In this document: piece after piece, positions 1 through 11,740 of the stretch
How positions within the stretch are numbered: position 1 is the first letter of the stretch
How the letters are laid out: each line of letters starts with the position of its first letter
NCBI GenBank assembly: GCA_034509495.1
Contig: CM067507.1
Location: forward strand, 8,703,320 to 8,767,319
Direction: 5' to 3'
Length of the DNA stretch: 64,000 nucleotides
DNA from: Acestrorhynchus altus
Taxonomy: Eukaryota; Chordata; Actinopteri; Characiformes; Acestrorhynchidae
Notes under the pieces: generated by a model
Databases searched by the model: none
Told to the model about the DNA's origin: nothing
What the model saw: the letters and a program-made list of their open reading frames with translations, nothing else
Program-made: the position numbers and the translations under genes

Positions 1-427
1 CAGACTTAACCCCCGGCTGAGCTGAAAGCTGAGGTTTATTATCCCCCTAAACGGCTCTTCAACGGCTGAGCTGAAGGCCGGCGGCTGCGCGCGCAGGACG
101 GTCGGTTTAACGGTCGGACGTTAGCGTTAGCCCGGCGCTAACGCCGCATCACTGCAGTCCATTAAAGATGAACACTTGCTGCTCTGAGACTGGGGACTTA
201 CTGGGGACAGACTGGGGACTGAGTGAGGACTGGCGGAGGACGGGCTGGGCTCTGTGCCCCTATCGGGGGCAGTACGCGGCGGTTAAACGGCCCCTCGGCT
301 GCTGAGTGCAGGCCAGCGCGGGGTCAGCAGCTCGGTCCGGCTGTGCTGTTTATGGGCTTTGAGCCCATGTCCAGCTCGGCTCTGTCCGGCCGCAGAAAGG
401 CCCGTGTGGGGCAGAGGAGGCTGTTAC

Positions 428-549
428 CTGTAGGCGCGCTCCCCCCGCACGGTGTTCTTTCTGTACGGGATGATATTGGTTCCATTGTCCTGAATGATGT
501 CGTTGTTGTTCTCTCCATTGGGGGACAGTGCTTGGGTAGGACCTGGCAT
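428..549 (-). CDS. mapre2: mapre2 (EB2) first coding exon; rest of gene left of window
   Basis: Encodes the first 40 residues plus two bases of the next codon of microtubule-associated protein RP/EB family member 2, a plus-end tracking protein that binds growing microtubule tips. Reading on the minus strand from the ATG at 549-547, the peptide starts MPGPTQALSPNGENNND and continues IIQDNGTNIIPYRKNTVRG; it ends RAY at a consensus donor (CTACAG then GTAACAG). This is the EB2-specific N-terminal extension that precedes the calponin-homology domain, and it distinguishes EB2 from EB1 and EB3. The CH domain and EB homology domain must lie in exons left of base 1. Bases 1-427 are intron 1. Position next to dtna in the same orientation agrees with vertebrate synteny. 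Identification is by recognised sequence and is firm; only this exon is visible. Confidence 0.93.
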
Positions 550-910
550 TTGGCTTTCTGACACGTTCTACAGCCTGCCTCTTCGCTCTGGACGAGGAAA
601 GGACGAACACCGCGACTCAGCTTCTCCGCTGCTGCTCCAAGGCGAGTCTGCCTCTGCCTCTCCCTCTGCCTCTGCCTCTGCGGCGACGTCACTGGGCGAC
701 GGCGCGGTCACGTGACTGGCGGCCACTACGGGAGCGGCGGCATTAACCCCACATTCAACACCTCCTGTCCCCCCTTCACACTACACGGGCGAAAACACAC
801 CGTGTGCCCCACACAGCTCTGCGTTGCCGGCCGGTCTCAGTCCACACGAACCAATCTTTATCACACCAGATTAGTGATGCTGAAGTCCGGCCACAGGGGG
901 CGCTGCAGGT
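550..910 (-). promoter_or_regulatory. mapre2: CpG-rich promoter and 5'UTR of mapre2
   Basis: This GC- and CpG-rich stretch lies directly upstream of the mapre2 start codon on the minus strand. It holds a CTCTGCCTCTGC-type run at about 646-680, a CRE-like CGACGTCAC at 684-692 and a perfect E-box palindrome GTCACGTGAC at 707-716. The transcription start cannot be placed from sequence alone. The promoter role is inferred from composition and position. Confidence 0.65.
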
Positions 911-3500
911 AAACTCATTTTGACCCCACGTCTTTTATACAGCAGTTTCAGAGCTATGCATTCTCTTGGTTAACAAACCCAGAAAGTAGGTTATTTCTGT
1001 GAAGGGAATGGAAACCTGTCTTGTGTTTTGTCTCATCCTCGAGCAGCAGCTAACCTCTCTGTCTCAGCCCCACACACGTACACATGGCTTCAGGCTGGAA
1101 TGATGACACACTACAGTCCAAATATCCATCTTGTGGTTGTCCGTTGCTTGTCCATTCATTTCAGAAAGTGAGCAAGGCCTCTGCTGGGTGTACAGTGCAG
1201 TGTTAAGGATTGCTCGCACCACGTACAGCACATTACCTGGATGATTCTCTCTCCCTTGGGGCAGAGATACTGTGTGTCCAGGTAAATGGAGCACTTGGAG
1301 AATTTTCTCTTGTTTTTGTATAAGTCCATTATTTCCATGCTGTTAATAAATACTACTACATGCCACCACATATCATTGAGCCTCCATTCTTTTTTTGTCC
1401 CTCAGGAAAAAAGGTTTATCTTCTTGTGGAAAAAGCTCTGTGTATGTTGAAAAGATGGTAAGGTTGTCATATTAGTCCCATTAGTTAATATAAGCACACT
1501 GTATGCGTTGTCCTTGAATAGTTAATGGTGCTCTCACTAGAAACATGTGAATATAAACACAATATGCTCGTTAAGTAAAGCAGCACAGCAAAGGATTTAA
1601 TTTTAAATGTCACCAATGATGCAAGCTGTGCAAATGCACGCTTTGTCTGTAATTTTCACTGGTAGTAATTCTAATTTTTACTAGTAGGAATATCAAGTGT
1701 GACATTTGATATCGCAGTCAGATATCAACAATGGCAACACTTGATTTTGACCGTGAATGTCATTCTCCTATCCATTTTGTATTTAAAGTCCAATTAAATT
1801 TTTTTGTAGAAATTGTAATTCCATACGCATGTAATAAATACGCATCTGAGTCTGAGTAATAAAATTCTATTTTAAGTGATTGGAAATTACACATATCTTG
1901 AATGCCTTTTACACCTAGCAATATCAGAGATATATTGAATTAACATTTGCATGAGTGACGATGTATTTTTGAATGTGTAAATGTGGATGTTTTTTAGAAG
2001 TACGGTGTAGATAGCTGGAATTTCTGATTTTAAAATACAACTAGTAGAATTTCTATTTGCAATAATGAAGGTATATTTAACTGGGCTTTTTATTATTAAA
2101 ATGTAATTAGAGATGAGAGAGAATTAGAGTCAATGTACATTGAGGGTAACATAACCAGTCAGAATTGTTTTTTGTCATCCTGGCAATATGACTAGTAAAG
2201 ACAGCATTATAGACATAGATCTGCTTTTTTACTGGTAAAAATGCAATGCAGAGAAATCAATTTTCAGTTACATCTTGTGTCACTGGTTGTATTTTAAGCT
2301 TACAATAGTATGCCATACAGTAGTGCCATCGAGTAGTAATCAAACACTTCTGCAGGCCTGGTTTGGAAATAATGTTTTGCATTTTTGTTAAGTTTAACAA
2401 GGAGTAAGGTTTTACTGAACAGCCATTATGGAACACATTTTACTCACCGTATTTTGAATTATTATTATCTGCATCCAGACTATGTTTGTTTACTGAGTGC
2501 AGTGTGCCATAAAAGACTAGGTAGAATAAATAAGCTTTAGGGAAAAATGAACACAACTACAGATTTACTCTTAGAAATAAAGTGTCGGTAAACTCAGAGT
2601 GGGTTTGACTTTGACTCACATTATTTATTTGATATTCTGATATTAAGAATATTATATTCTCCATTGCAATATGCCCAGAATATTAGAACACAAAAGAGGA
2701 TAGCAGACATACAATTCAACACATACAATGTAGATTTAGTGACATTTACTCACTGATTTAGAACTAATGAATGATGTCAGGACTGCTGTAGTAAAGTGAG
2801 CCTTTAGTCAGCAGTGCTTGGGGTCTGTAAAAGAAGCAGGAGCACTAGAGCACTCATCTGGCTGTAGTGTTGCTAAAAACACTTCACTGTTCTGCAAGTT
2901 TCACCACACTATATCCAAACAAGAGGATTCAAGGCCGGCCTTGCTGTGCGGTCACTGCACGGTGCACGACACTCTAACAGTGTGGTGAAATCCTGATGTT
3001 AGACTGAGTGTGTGAAGAAGAATACACAGGTTGAGTAGAGAGGTTAGTGCAGAACTGCCACTGTCCATTTATCTCTGTGGAGATGGACAGCAGTGCAGTG
3101 GGGTGCATTTAGAAATGTGTGAGACAGTGGTCAATATCTGGAGGGGCAGTGTGAAATGTTAGTGACCATCTGAAGCTCTCAGTCTGTTTCTTCAGTTTTT
3201 ATTGTCTTGGAGCATCAATGACAGTGAACTCAGGCAACATGATGTCTTGGTGATGTTTAATTGAATGGCCGGCCCAATGAATGAGCACCCAGTGGTCTGA
3301 TCGAATGAAAGGCCACTCTCACACTCTGTGTGTGTAAGATCGAGTTGGTTGAAGACAACAGAGGTATAATCAACAATGTCACTGTTGTTTCAGTAGCTCG
3401 GTGGGCTCCTGCTGGCGCTCGGACTGATGCGGACAGTCTCACTTCTTCATTTCTGCCCCAGTCAACAAGAACGAACGTGTTGCTTTAGGGCTCGGTCACA
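911..3500. other. Intergenic AT-rich DNA, no gene seen
   Basis: AT-rich single-copy-looking sequence between the mapre2 promoter and the CpG block at 3.5 kb. Open frames here are short and show no recognisable protein similarity. A 12-bp inverted repeat (TTTCACCACACT at 2899-2910 and its complement at 2979-2990) sits in a moderately GC-rich patch at about 2,800-3,200 that could be an old MITE or a conserved non-coding element; I cannot decide between them. Confidence 0.5.
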
Positions 3501-3519
3501 AAACGCTCAGTCCTCCCAG

Positions 3520-4060
3520 ACCAGCTAGCACAGGAAGCTAACCAGTAGCTAATTTACTGTAGGAGGAAGGAGGAGAAGAAGGAGAAGAAGTAAACAACCC
3601 GTTAAAGTTCATTCAGAAGCCGAGGAGGAAACCCGCCGACCCACAGCAGCGAAGAGCAGCCCTGTAAAGTGGACTCACACAGCTGCTCGGACAGGAAAGC
3701 TAGCTGGCTAACGAGCTAACCCCGGCTGCCTCAGTGACTCGGAGCAGCTGCTGCCTCACTAGCGGAGTGAACCCGCTCCGCGCTCGCTTTCCCGCACTTT
3801 TATCCACTTCCTAAAACGATACCCGCCGAGGGACGACCTACAGCCGAGAAGTCAGCAAACGTCTTTGTCAGTTACACACACGTCGACACAACGTCGGACT
3901 CACCCGTTAACTGAGCTCCAACTCGGCTAGATCGCTTAGTCACCCCACCCTCCTCACACGCGCACCCCAGCCTCGCTGAGGAACTGCCTCTCTGCCAGCA
4001 CACCCAACAATCAGCGACGTCTGCCAGACATTAGTGTGAACGTTCACCTGATGCACGACT
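3520..4060 (-). promoter_or_regulatory. Second CpG-rich promoter-like block, possible upstream mapre2 promoter
   Basis: A CpG-rich block with GCTAGC/GCTAAC motifs that are common around fish transcription starts. On the minus strand it offers two good splice donors: GTTAACGG then GTGAGTCCG with exon edge at 3904, and GCAGCTGT then GTGAGTCC with edge at 3679. No open frame in it resembles a known protein, so it may be a non-coding first exon. Vertebrate MAPRE2 uses alternative upstream first exons, which makes a second mapre2 promoter the simplest reading. A lncRNA promoter is possible. Confidence 0.45.
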
Positions 4061-4277
4061 GCTTGTGGAGAGGTGCACTGCACTCACACAGTCGTGCTCT
4101 TCCACACGATGCTCAGCAGATGTGATCAGTCAGGTTTACTATTGGACCACGCCTCACTTCTCACCACTGAGGGCTGATCAGCCCCCCACCCAACCCAACA
4201 CAAACCCACCCCAACCCAACCGACCCCAACACAACGTCCCTCTGAGCTGCTCTGCACTGGAGCACTTTATGCCAAAC

Positions 4278-4280
<3 letters not shown>

Positions 4281-4323
<43 letters not shown>
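4281..4323. repeat. (TA)n microsatellite
   Basis: About 43 bases of uninterrupted TA dinucleotides, directly visible. The nearby open frame that contains a run of alternating Y and I residues is simply this repeat translated. Confidence 0.97.
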
Positions 4324-4328
<5 letters not shown>

Positions 4329-4449
4329 TATATACCAATTATGTCCTTTCAGTTGATTAATTTTGTAGAAAAAAGTTAAAGTTAAAAACCATCCTTCTGG
4401 CATTAAGAAACAATAGAAAATACAAAAAATACTTTAAAAATAAAATAAA

Positions 4450-5660
4450 AAAAATATTGAAAAATATGGAATTACTAAACTCTGAGGAGAATATAGAAAC
4501 GTGAGAAAAACACTGCACCATTAGTACTTTGTTGCACCACCTCTGGCTTTTAGAACAGCTTGAATTCTCTGAGGCATGGACTTATCTAATAATAATTCTT
4601 CATAAATCCATCTCCAACTGTCTCGTATTGCTGTTGCCAGATCAGCTTTGCAGGTTGGAGCCTTGTCACTGACCCTTTTCTTTAATTTGCGCCTGAGATT
4701 TTCAACTGGATTGAGATCTTGACTATTTGCAGGCCATGTGAGTGACCTTATATGTCTTGAAGGAAATTTTTCACGTACTTTGCCCCATGGATAGATGCAT
4801 TATCATCTTGAAAAACAAAGTCATCATCACCAAACATCTTTTCAACTGATGGAATAAGAAATATGTCCAAAATATCTCTTTAGACTTTGGCATTTATTGA
4901 AGATGTAATCACTCATTTCCCCCATTCCTTTACCCGACATGCAGCCCTATCTACTCAATGACTGTGGAACTTTACATTTTTCTTCAAGCAATCATCTTTA
5001 TAAATTTCATTGGACCAGCACCAAACAAAACTTCCAGCATTATCACTTTACCCAATGCATATTCAGATCACTGAAGATTACTTCCATCCAGTCATCCAGA
5101 GTCCATGATTTTGTTCTGTAGTCCACTGTCACCTTGTTCCTTTCTGTTTAGGTGTTAATGGTGGCTTTTGTTTGGCTTTTCTGTATGTAAATCCCATTTC
5201 TTTTAATCCATTTATTACAGTTTGGTCACAGACATTGACTCCAGGTTCTGCTGTTTGTTTCTCATTTATTTTGTTGTGAATTTTCTGTTTTCAAGAGATA
5301 TAAGAGAAGTTTTAATATCTTGGTTCTTTTATGTTTTCCTTGGTCAACGTGTATGCTTCCCTTTTACAACCTCCCCATTTTGTTTGTACTTGGTCCAGAT
5401 TTTAGACACAGCTGACTGGGAACAACCCACATCTTTTTCAACATTCTGTGATGATTCAAATGACATTTCTCATGTTGGAGCCATGATTGATGCCAATCCG
5501 CTTTGTGCAACAGCTCTCCAAGTTTTGAGCACTTTTTTAAACTGAAGACTAATTAGCAGATTTAATCTGATGCAGGTGTTTGTTTTAGAACTGCAAATTA
5601 CAGAGCTATTCTGTAATATTTTCCTCAGAATTGTGATTCAAATTTTTTATCTACTTGATT
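4450..5660 (-). mobile_element. Degenerate Tc1/mariner-like DNA transposon
   Basis: The two ends (about 4,455-4,505 and 5,610-5,650) are imperfect inverted copies of each other, sharing a CTCAGA core. Minus-strand translation gives transposase-like scraps such as DYRTKSWTLDDWMEVIFSD interrupted by stops. The left part carries the phrase 'ttgttgcaccacctctggctttta', common in fish Tc1-like relics. No intact transposase remains. Family-level assignment is tentative. Confidence 0.55.
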
Positions 5661-5939
5661 TAAAAACACTTTTGTGACGGACTACAACAATTATATTCTC
5701 TTAATGCCAGAATTAGAATTTTGACAAAAGATAGTTTTGTTGCATGTCGCTGTGATAAACTATTTTGTACAAAATGATCCATTTGAAAGAACTTCCTCCA
5801 AGAGTGGTGGTTCCATTTTTGCCATGGGTTATAGATGGGTCTGGACATTTAAAATGCAATGCAGTGCTCTGTTTATTATTAATAATAAAAAATATTCTGA
5901 CTATAAATGCCCATCCCCAAACAAGTGAACAGCACTGAT

Positions 5940-6835
5940 ACTTGGTCAAAATTTGAAGGACTAAGCATTCCAAGGCCTTCAGAGACAAAATCATGTAGGG
6001 TCACAAGGCTGGCAAAGGGTACAAAACCCTTTCCAAGTTGTTGGGCCTACCTGTCTCTGCTGCTGGGAGCATCATCCAGAAGTGGAAGGCTTATGGAACT
6101 AGTGTTAATGTTTCACAGCCTTGACAGCCTTACAAAGTTTCCTCCAGTGCCGAGGCCAGGCTTATCCAAAAGGACAAGGCTGATCCAAGGACAACAAGGA
6201 GCACGCTCCAGGAAGATCTCTTGACAGTAGGAATATTGGTTTCAATAAACACTATAAGTAACATACTCCACCACATGTACTTCTCCATTCCAGACAAGCT
6301 CTTAAGGTACCTTTACTTTCAAAGTGTCATGTCAAGGCCCATCTAAAGTCTGCTCATGAACAGGACTCTGAAGCAGACTGGGTAATGGTTCTCTGGTCTC
6401 TTTGGTGCCAACCACACCCAGGGCGTTTGCCAAGAGGATGGCACTGCATACAATCCCAAGAATACCATCCCAACAGTCATGCATGGTGGTGGCAGCATCA
6501 TGCTGTGGGGCTGCTTCTCACCCAAGGGGCCTGGCCACCTGGTCTGCATCAAAGGGGAAGATGGATAGCACATCCTACTTGGGGATTTTGGCCAAAAATC
6601 TCCTCTCTTCTATCAAGGATCTTAAGAGGGGTCATCATATCATCTTCCAAACAGGACAACAACCCCAAGCACACGGACAAGAAAACCAAGGCCTGGCTTA
6701 AGGCCTGTATCAAGTTCAAAGTCCACAAGAGAAGGCAAAAGACCCTAGATAACTTGGATAAGATCCACATGGAGGAGTAAGCCAAGATTACTCCAGAGAT
6801 GTGTGCCAGCCCGATCAGGTCTCATAACCAGAATC
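5940..6835 (+). mobile_element. Tc1-like transposase relic
   Basis: Plus-strand frames, broken by shifts and stops, show pieces of a Tc1 transposase in the right order: a helix-turn-helix piece GYKTLSKLLGLPVSAAGSII with QKWK near 6,017-6,095, then the IPTVMHGGGSIMLWGCFSPK block near 6,470-6,530, then a decayed region near 6,650 where the DNDPKH motif would be expected. Dead copy; no matched terminal repeats seen. The LINE at 6,836 abuts it. Confidence 0.7.
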
Positions 6836-6868
6836 AGAATGACTTTATTAATCCCAGAGGGAAATTGC

Positions 6869-6940
<72 letters not shown>

Positions 6941-7600
6941 AATGTAATACAAATAACAACATAGTAATAAAAAGAATAAGACATTAACATTTTCAATCAA
7001 CAGATTAAACTCTTTGGAAATGCATACAAGTTAAAATAATTATGAAAAAAGCCAATGGCTATGATAAATAGGAACATCCAGGGTTATTGCACAGATAAGT
7101 AAAATTAACAAAGATGGCAAGTCTCTGTGCAGCAGCTGAAGTCTGTGATGTAGAGAGTGAAGAGGAAGGGAGAGATGACAGTTCCCTTTGGGGCTCCAGT
7201 GTTGGTATCCACCCTGTCTGACACACAGTGCTACAGGTTTACATACTGTGGTCTGCCAGTCAGGTAGTCAACAATCCAGGACACGAGGCGGGCATCTACT
7301 TGCATCTCTGATAACTTGTCACACAAGAGAGCAGACTGAATGGTATTGAATGCACTGGAAAAGTGCAAAAAAAAACAACAAAAAAAAAAACACATGACCC
7401 TCACTGTGTTGGTAGGCTTGAGGGCGTCCCCAACTTCCATCTCACAGGTACCCTCTGGAGACTCAGGTTCATGTTGAAGACATGATGAACTCCCCAGAGC
7501 TGGGTGGCACAGGCTTTAAACACCCTGGGGGAGATCCCATCAGGGCGTACAGCATTGTTTGTATGGAGTCTCTTCAGTTGCCTTCTCACCTGGTTAGCAG
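6836..7600 (-). mobile_element. 5'-truncated Rex1-type LINE fragment
   Basis: On the minus strand, a reverse-transcriptase segment reads AFNTIQSALLCDKLSEMQVD followed by ARLVSWIVDYLTGRPQYVNL at about 7,231-7,360, typical of Rex1/CR1-group non-LTR elements. The left end is the complement of the usual Rex1 3' tail (aatttccctctgggattaat) at about 6,841-6,865, followed by the (AAT)n stretch. Frames are broken, so the copy is inactive. Confidence 0.7.
6869..6936. repeat. (AAT)n microsatellite
   Basis: About 22 tandem AAT units, visible directly. They lie inside the antisense LINE copy next to its 3' tail, where such short tandem tails often expand. Confidence 0.95.
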
Positions 7601-7679
7601 TGAGCCTAAATAGTTAGTTAGGAGACACTGGGCCCCCACACATCTGTTGTAATACTCAGCTGTACTTAAGTAATGTATC

Positions 7680-8470
7680 TATTTAGACTGCAGAAAAACA
7701 TCCCCACAGCCTGATGCTGCCATCACCATTATTCACTGTAGGAATGGTGTTGGTTTGGTGATGAGCAGCACCTGGTTTCCTCCAGACATGATGCTTGGCA
7801 TTCAGTCCAAAACAATGTTTTTTCCTCATGGTCTGAGATTCCTTTAGGTACCTTTGGGCACCTCCTGGCTGTCCTGTGGCTTTCACTGTGCAATAGTTTC
7901 TGTCTGGCCACTCTACCATAGAGGCCGGTGGAGTGCGCCAGAAATGGTTGTGCTTCTGGAAGGTTTTCCTCTCTCCACAGGGCAACGTTGGAGCTCTGTC
8001 AGAATGACCATTGGGTTCTTGGTCACCTCCTTGACCAAGGCCCTTCTTCCACAATCACTCAGGTGGTCAGCTCTACGAAGAATCACAATGGTTCCAAACT
8101 TCTTCCATTTATAGATCATGAAGGCCACTGTGGTCATTGGGACCTTCAATGACAAGAAAATTTTTCTGTACCCTTCCCCAGATCCATGTCTTGATACAAT
8201 CCTGTCTCAGAGGTCAACAGAAAATTCCTTAGACTTCATGGCTTGATTTGTGCTCCGACATGCACTGTCTATTATGGGACCTTATAATAAACTGGTGTGT
8301 GCCTTTCCAAACCATGTCCAATGAACTGAATTTACCACAGGTGTACTCCAATAAAGGTGTAGAAACATCTGAAGGATGATCAGTAACAATATGCACCTGA
8401 GCTCAATTTTGAGTGTCATGGCAAAGGCGGAGAATACTTATGTATATGTTACATTTTAGTGTTTTATATG
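7680..8470 (-). mobile_element. Tc1-like transposon relic
   Basis: Minus-strand frames contain scrambled Tc1 transposase pieces, for example HHQTNTIPTVNNGDGSIRLW with GCFSA near 7,690-7,760 and a QPGGAQRYLKES segment near 7,840. The right end (about 8,300-8,460) contains a sequence also found at about 45,550-45,680, so these two copies belong to one family. No intact reading frame. Confidence 0.65.
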
Positions 8471-8639
8471 TAATAAAATTACATATTATTGTGTGTAAAC
8501 TTTTGAATACTGTGTATTCACTGGTTATTTTTTATGCTTTTGTTGTGTTAACTGTTTTCAACCTGGTGTTAATCAGAGGAGGGTTAAATCCTCTTATACA
8601 TCTTGGTTTATCTCAAGATCTTTTGATCTGAAGGTGTTG

Positions 8640-9770
8640 TCACTTTGGGCTCAGTCCTGGATCCCTGTGATGCTGCTTTGCTACGATTCCCATTGTGAAA
8701 ATTACAATAAGTAAAGTTCGAGGCTTTTAACTTGACAAACCTTGGTATCCAGTTACCATCTGAAATGCAACAGTCAGCACAGCACTACAAAGTAATCTTT
8801 TTATTTTGCTTTGCAGCATGCAAAATATATCAAGCCAATCCAAAATGATAGATACACATTGTTTCTCAAACACGTGGATGTTACAGTAGCCAGGAGGCAG
8901 AGTAAGATATACTACAGAATTGCTGAGGTGAAAACACGAGTGATGCTAAAGAGTGCCAGTGCCACTCAAACTGATTCAAGAATCTCTTCAATACATCTAT
9001 TAAATGACGGTGCTATTCGCTTTCTAACAATAACTCAGGCAGCTTTTGAGTCCTCCCCTGAGTACAAATATGACTATCAAAAAAGACCATCAACAAGTTC
9101 ATTAATTTAGCACACTATTTTAACTCATTGCAAATTCTACAATAATTTTTTATAAAAAACAAAAAAAACAAAACAAAAAAACAAACAAACAGCCGAGTTA
9201 AAAGTTTGCAGTGTTACAGTAATTGCTATCACTATATTCTCCTAAGAATCTTCCATATTATCTTCTGTGCATTGACATCTGATGACTGAAAGGATAACAG
9301 TACAGCCATTGTTGTCATGTTCAGCACATTACAAAGTGATGATTTATTGTCAGTGCATGGAAGGCATTGTTATTCTGAAGGAGATCGCCCCTAGGAATGT
9401 GTCGAATTTATTTACTTATCACTAAATATTGATATATTTGTATATGTAATTACACCAGTTGTGAAAATGGTTTAATATAATTTGTAAGCCTTATATATTC
9501 AAATATTTGCATTGTTTTGGTATTATTGTCTTCGGATATTTCTGTTTTATATATTTAATTCAGAATTAAACAGCTTGAGCAACAAAAAGGCTCCTTCCCC
9601 AAGCACTTGGAAAGTCAGTAAATAAAAGGATTGCACTTAAATGTTAGCCTTCCAGTGTCAAATTACATGGCGAATCCGAACATGTCAAAGATAAAATGTA
9701 CTTCACTGCAACATCATTTTTGCTACATATTAAATGTTATTCTATATAATATGATAATATGATCAGCAAA
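8640..9770. other. Intergenic, nothing recognised
   Basis: AT-rich sequence with an A-rich run near 9,150-9,190. No exon, RNA gene or clear repeat could be recognised. Confidence 0.4.
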
Positions 9771-9795
9771 TCCATTTGGGAGATATGGGGATATA

Positions 9796-10315
9796 CAGGG
9801 GTTGGACAATGAAACTGAAACACCTGGTTTTAGACCACAATAATTTATTAGTATGGTGTATTAGGGCCTCCTTTTGCGGCCAATACAGCGTCAATTCGTC
9901 TTGGGAATGACATTTTTTGGATACAATCCGGGATAACACCCGAACATACTTTTCAGACAGCTTCCTCTTGTGTCCACAGTTAATGGATGACGTGGTTCGT
10001 CCTTCTTGGTGGTCTGCTGACATTACCCTGGATACCGTGGCTCTTGATACATCACAAAGACTTGCTGTCTTGGTCACAGGTGCTCCAGCAAGACGTGCAC
10101 CAACAATTTGTCCTCTTTTGAACTCTGGTATGTCACCAATAATGTTGTGTGCATCGCAATATTTTCAGCAAAACTGTGCTCTTACCTGCTTCACACTCTG
10201 CTCTTACTGGTGCAATGTGCAATTAATGAAGATTGGCCACCAGGCTGCTCTAATTTAGCCATGAAAGCTCCCACCCTAAAATGACAGGTGTTTCAGTTTC
10301 ATTGTCCAACCCCTG
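9796..10315. mobile_element. Short Tc1-like element with perfect terminal repeats and TA target
   Basis: The left end CAGGGGTTGGACAATGAAAC is mirrored by the right end GTTTCATTGTCCAACCCCTG, and both are flanked by TA (9,794-9,795 and 10,316-10,317). The terminal repeat extends about 30 bases. At about 520 bp the element is internally deleted; a minus-strand segment with MTKTASLCDVSRATVSRVMS (about 10,018-10,077) is a remnant of the transposase N-terminal helix-turn-helix. It needs a transposase from elsewhere. Confidence 0.88.
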
Positions 10316-10319
10316 TATG

Positions 10320-11735
10320 TATATATACACACACACCATTATGCTTGAAGACAAAAACCAAATTACTGATCACACCCATATTAAGAAGAATTCAGCTAAG
10401 ATTCTTAAGAGGTTATTTCTGAAGATAGCAGCTTTGTTAAGCCTGTCTTACCCACTATGCTTTTAAAATACAGTACTTAAGAACAGCACACACATTCACA
10501 AAAATAAAATGTAAAATAAAGGTAATCTCCATGGTAATTGGTTTCATGGCACTAGTGGTGTTGTATACAGCTGTTCTTCATCTCTGAGTCAGTTCACAGT
10601 ATTTCTTTATATGCTTGCTCAGTAGACATGTTCTCTGTCAACCTGGTGCAGATGCTGGGCAATGCTTCTGTACTGCCTTATTCTCCTGTGTTTAAAAGAG
10701 ACAACTTTTCTTAAAACCACAACGTTAACACGTTAACGTAAACAACATTAATGTTAACACAAGTGTTTCCAATTTTTTTGTAAAATTGTCTGATTCTTCA
10801 TTCACCAGCACAGTACAATTTATCATTTTTGTGTATTTCCACGGCACCAGAACCTCTAACCAAAAAAGGCTTAAATTAGTGGAGTTAAGTCTGAAACCCT
10901 TCCTCCTAATCTAACATCCTATAAATTCCATCTATACCTTGTCCACATGTCTACAAAAGTCCCCTCCCAAATCATCCTAACTAGCAAAAAATGGCATGGA
11001 AATATGCTACCTTATAATACAATCATATATTTCTGTATGTGTGCGTCACTGCACTTACCATTACCATTTAAAGGGCTACTGTCGGGAAGTCACCTGAATG
11101 ACAAAACAAGGATGATTTCAATCAAGTCAGCATGTGATAAATGGATCTTTTCTCTAAAAAGCTTCAACTGTTCTGTTAAATGTACATTTTACAGTGTAAA
11201 GTACAACTGAATTCCTGAAAGTAATGTGGTCCTATTTTAAACCCACTTAGATATGCTAACTTGAGTTACCAAAAGGTAATCAGAGCCAAATTTGTTCAGC
11301 CCACCAGGAAAGAAACCAACACTATTTTAATCATGTACTATGTGGAAAAAGAAAAAAATCTTCTGAGTACACAGAAACATATTTTGCTATATGGAATAAG
11401 CTTTATTATTATATCTAAACATTCTCTCTCATTTAGAAACAGTGTTCACTGTTAACAGACTACATTGTGTGGTGGAAGAATAGTTAGTAGTTAAAGGTTT
11501 TTGTAAACAAACAGATGTATAAATTGAACCCTGGTATAGATTATAATATATTATGTTGACAAGTATTTTATAAAAGCAATAAGACAACAAAAACCATGTG
11601 TTACTGTGATTTGATCATGGAGAAGGGTGTTTTTGGTACATCATGGCACAAATCGGCCTTGTTGCGTATTGCTTTACTGTCCTCCATTATGTTTGCAACC
11701 AACACACAATTTAAAATTTCTAATCAAACCAATTA
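10320..11735. other. Intergenic, nothing recognised
   Basis: AT-rich sequence without recognisable exons, repeats or RNA genes. Confidence 0.4.
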
Positions 11736-11740
11736 AAGTA

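Noticed and set aside
324..692. 122-residue minus-strand frame over the first mapre2 exon
   Set aside because: It is a shifted frame of the mapre2 exon and 5'UTR; the frame beginning at 549 encodes the recognised EB2 N-terminus.
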